Shown here one piece after another: positions 60,301 to 64,000 of a stretch of DNA of 64,000 nt. The notes beneath the pieces are model-generated. The model ran no database searches. It saw nothing but the letters and a program-made list of their open reading frames with translations, and had not been told where the DNA came from. The stretch's first letter is position 1. Every line of letters starts with the position of its first letter. Where the stretch lies: NCBI GenBank assembly GCA_013399695.1, contig VXAU01002235.1, forward strand, positions 345,059 to 409,058, written 5' to 3'. A program made the translations under genes and the position numbers. Source of the DNA: Formicarius rufipectus. Lineage: Eukaryota > Chordata > Aves > Passeriformes > Formicariidae.

Positions 60301-63300
60301 AGTTTTGATAGCAATGATTTATCCCCCAGCAGCTCATTGATTTCTCCCAGCAATTTCTCTATTTTGATAGCACTGTTTGTACAAAATAAAGTACAGAAGA
60401 ACAAGAAAAGCAAGGGGGAGACTGAAAAGTCGAGTAACACAGGAGACATTGAAGCTATCAGAGTGAGAAGTGGTGTTTGGGGACAGCCAAGGCAACAATG
60501 CCCAGTGCTGACATGAAGTACAGCCTGGAGCACTAAGGTAGAGCAGGAAATACTCCCTTTCACCCTTGGACATTCTTTCCAGAGGACTGCACTGACTCTC
60601 CTAAAACTTTTGGCAGTGATCTTTAAGTATCAGTTGTTTTCCTCTATATTTTCATCAGCTAAGGAGATGATACCATCTCCAGAAACACATAATAGAAAAA
60701 AAATAAAAATTAAGTAGCAAAAGAGTTAAAGACCAGGGCAGGAATTAACTAAGAAAGATAAAACTGAAAACACAAGATAATCCCACCTATCCTACAGAAA
60801 AAAAATACCTGCAAAGTGAAGTCAAAAAAGCCAAGTGTGTTTACCAAAGCAGCAGCCAGGAAGGTCAGGAGAAACCTGTGACTCCTGAGGTTCTGAGCCC
60901 CTCTCCCAAGCACCACCCCATGGTTTTCTGGACCCCCTAAATGCTCCCTCCTGGGTACTCCGGAGCCCGACACTAAAGCAGCCTCTGCACAAGTTCCACC
61001 TCCCCCACATCAGCAATGTATCTTCTTGTAGGACAAACCAAAGTATCTGCTGAAACGCTGAAACTTTACCTCTTGTCTCTAGTAAGAATAAAGAAGAATT
61101 GAACTAACCAATTTGACCTTACTGGACAAAGTGCCTGTGGTATTTGAGTTTTCATACCTGAAAAAGTAGTTCCCCAGCTCCTCCTCAGGCATCTCCTGAA
61201 GACCCACGACTCTGCCAAGATTTTAAATCTGTTAAACTGTTCCTGCTCAACTCTATTTTCTGAGAGTTCCCTCCAGCCCTTCAACCACAGGACTGAACAG
61301 TAAGTTCCAGGGCTGGGCAGACAAAATGTGAGAGCTGCAGTGAGAGGCAGGACTGAGGAACCTGCAGCACAACCAAAGTGCCACAGGGAGCAGGGTGTGA
61401 TCCCTGCACAGACATCCCTTTGTCACACAGACAGCAGTGTGTCAGTGTCCTGCCCCTTTCCCAGAGAAGGAGGATTATCAGCAGGAATATCAAACATATG
61501 TTCCAACAAAGACAGCTCCTTAATTAGCGCACTCTCATCTTATTCTGAGCACCAAGGGTTTCAGCAGACTAGCACATCTATTTTGTTTCTCTAGACAAAC
61601 AGTGAAAATTACCACACCACCCTCCCAACATGTTTGCTGGGCTGTCTGAAAAAAACCCTAAAAATTCAAATATACAGTCTTGGAACTAATAAAATCCACA
61701 AACAGACTTCTCCTCAGCATCCTGAAGCACACCTAGGCCTGTTTTGTTTAGCACTGTTACTTCATTTACTGGAAATGAAGCATATACTAAGTTTTGTATT
61801 ACTAACTCATGGTATTTAATATATTGAAACCTAAGTTTACTTTTTTTTTTGTCCTGAGATTCAAGCACTGTTAAGTTCACCACATACCTTGAACCACCTG
61901 GTGTTAACCAAGCTGTATCAGCTCAAATATCTAAGTTAAATGGAACAGAACTGCACATATATGACTAAACCACAGCTACTGCACTGGGTTTTTCACCACA
62001 AAGACCTTACCAGAAAATATTAGTACTGCACATGTATCAGACTAAGAAATAACTTCAGGACTTCTGGTCAGTGCTGTTTACAGAGTGAACATTCCTGCCT
62101 GGCCTTACAAACTTCACTCCTCCCCAGGAAGGCACAGCCCATTAATACTGTATATTCCAGTTTCCATGGCAGTTAAAGCTCCAATCTTGAAGTGCACAGT
62201 TAAAAATTCTTCTGTCAGAGCAGTGCAGGAAATTCAACATTTCACAGATATTAAACAAACCCCACTCAGCTTGTCAAATAACTTCGTGGTTTTTGCAAGT
62301 AATTTTAGATAACCTCTATTTATTGACAGATTTTTAATAAACCCTGAAATGTCAGGATAAACACAAAGCACATGTTCCTGGAAACACTTGTAAGATGGTT
62401 CTCTAAATGGAGGCCAAGACAGGCAAGGCCAGAAAAGCAGCAAGAAAACAGAGATATCCAGAATTAACAGCTCACCTGTAAGAGTCAAGCAGAAGCTTTT
62501 TATTTCTTACAAAGAAAAAACATCATCGGCATCAGCTGCAGAAATTCAGGTCACTGTAGCAAAAAACAAGGCATCCCCTTCCTGTCAGAGATGGCAGATA
62601 TGGGGGTTGGACTTTCCCACAGCCATACAGAAAGCCTGTCAAAATCTCTTTAGTCCCCCAGACTCAGGACAGTTTGATTGTGTAATAAAGATAAGGACAA
62701 TCATCACTGATACCTCCCCTGGTATTCCCACCTCCTTTGATACACAGGAGTCTGGATGGAGCTCTGAGTTTACAGAGAGAAGGATTTTGGTTTTACTTTT
62801 TTTCCCCCCTCCTTNAAATAGTAACAAAAATCTATACATAGCTTTTAATATAGGACCATGTTACATAAAGCTACAAAAAATTATCTAATCTAATTACAGA
62901 TAATGAATATTTTCTTTTTCAGGGGAGTGCTGGCAGGCAGTACAGCAGTTTTCAAGAAGACAAAAAACATTCTCATCTGAGAAAAACATGATAAACATAA
63001 CTGGCATGAAATTTCAGGCAAATCTTCCTCAGATCAAGGTGGAAACACAAAAAGAAAATATTTAGTTACCCACAATTCAATTAATCCTTATTAATATCTA
63101 GAAGGTACTTTTCCTCTACACACAGAGCCTTTAGAAATGGCAGTGATGTGGCAAGCTGAAATCCTACTTCACAAATTAATATACATATTTTTAATGAAGT
63201 GGTTTCAGGCAAGCAACTTACAGGACTGAACTACGTTTCACATTAAAATCTGATTTTATTAGATTTTTAATCCCCCTCTTTCCCTTCACTGTATTATCTG

Positions 63301-64000
63301 CCACTAAATTTTCCCCTCATTGAGTTCTAAACACTATCTATGAAAATAACTCCGAGATTCAGCCTATCTTTACCACCTTCAATTACAGAGCCACCTTATA
63401 CCTTGTCTCCTTTAAGCTCTCTCAGATCACCTTCCTTGGGTCTCCAGCCTCATTTTCACTTATCCATTAGTAGGATTCCAAAATAGACTCAGCACAGAAG
63501 ATCAAATTTTAACCCTTCAGTGCCACCAAATAAAGAAATAACTATAGCTTTTCCCTTCACTAGGCATGTGGCAAAAATACCTTGTTTTCAACAATCCTTA
63601 ATTACCATGGAATACCTGACAGAAGGGATCCTATTTACTAAACCCAAGCCAGGCATTCTAAACATCTCCAACACCTTCTACAGCATTTCTATTTTAAACA
63701 TGCTGGAGATATTTGTATTGGATTTCAACAGGACTGAAATCCAGCAGTATCTCACCAGCTGAAGGATTTGCTCTGTAATTGCCTTCTCAAGCCTTTATTC
63801 CTGTGTCCTGTCACACCCTCTCTGCCCTCAGTGAACTAAAACATCAGTAACCAGGTCAATGGGTAACATCTGGATGTATCCTTATTTTCTGCCACTTCAG
63901 GCCAAGGCTGAAAATCATGGCCAGAATTTGGAAGTCATGATTTCCACAGCTCCCTACAAAGTGCACTTCCATAATGTCCCCAAAAATATATATATTTTTT

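Larger units (their letters stand above)
45349..64000 (-). other. GNB1: GNB1 5'-UTR intron, extending past the window
   Basis: 18.65 kb without a recognisable coding exon on either strand. No strong CpG island or promoter-like region is seen, so the GNB1 first exon is probably outside. A small internal non-coding exon could be hidden here and would not be detectable from sequence alone. A single N is at 62815. Confidence 0.7.

Overview
This is a 64 kb piece of a vertebrate nuclear genome, almost certainly a bird and probably a songbird-type microchromosome. It has short exons separated by long introns with canonical GT/AG borders, several CR1 LINE fragments (the dominant avian retroposon), CpG- and G-rich minisatellites next to an assembly gap, and the gene pair NADK-GNB1. 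I recall these two genes as neighbours in the same orientation on human 1p36. No prokaryotic, plasmid or phage signature is present.

Two complete protein-coding genes could be built exon by exon, both on the minus strand. NADK (cytosolic NAD kinase) has 11 coding exons between 2432 and 16029; joined, they give an intact 441-residue reading frame with every junction in phase. GNB1 (G-protein beta-1 subunit) has 9 coding exons between 36023 and 45297, giving an intact 340-residue frame, the exact length of the vertebrate family. GNB1 is upstream (right) of NADK in the direction of transcription.

Layout from left to right: 1-2431, NADK 3' UTR and downstream flank. 2432-16029, NADK coding region; its introns hold a 5-copy 32-bp tandem repeat, a roughly 1 kb AT-rich array whose two halves are inverted relative to each other, a CA/G-rich minisatellite beside exon 9, and several CR1 fragments. 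16030-33900, the 5' non-coding part of NADK plus the NADK-GNB1 intergenic DNA; it has a 925-base assembly gap (19866-20790) inside G-rich minisatellites, three sequences closely resembling CTCF sites (26307, 27016, 30765), and more tandem repeats. About 33930-36018, GNB1 3' UTR, apparently with a separate non-coding last exon. 36023-45348, GNB1 coding exons and the first 51 bases of 5' UTR. 45349-64000, the long 5'-UTR intron of GNB1, with no coding exon seen; the GNB1 promoter and first exon lie beyond the right edge.

The two gene products do not form a pathway. NADK makes NADP+ from NAD+ and ATP in the cytosol; GNB1 pairs with a G-gamma subunit at the plasma membrane and carries GPCR signals. 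I found no previously undescribed biological system. The points most worth a second look are the palindromic AT-rich array in NADK intron 9, the cluster of CTCF-like motifs between the genes, the gap that probably hides the NADK promoter or first exon, and the retained N-terminal serine cluster of NADK.
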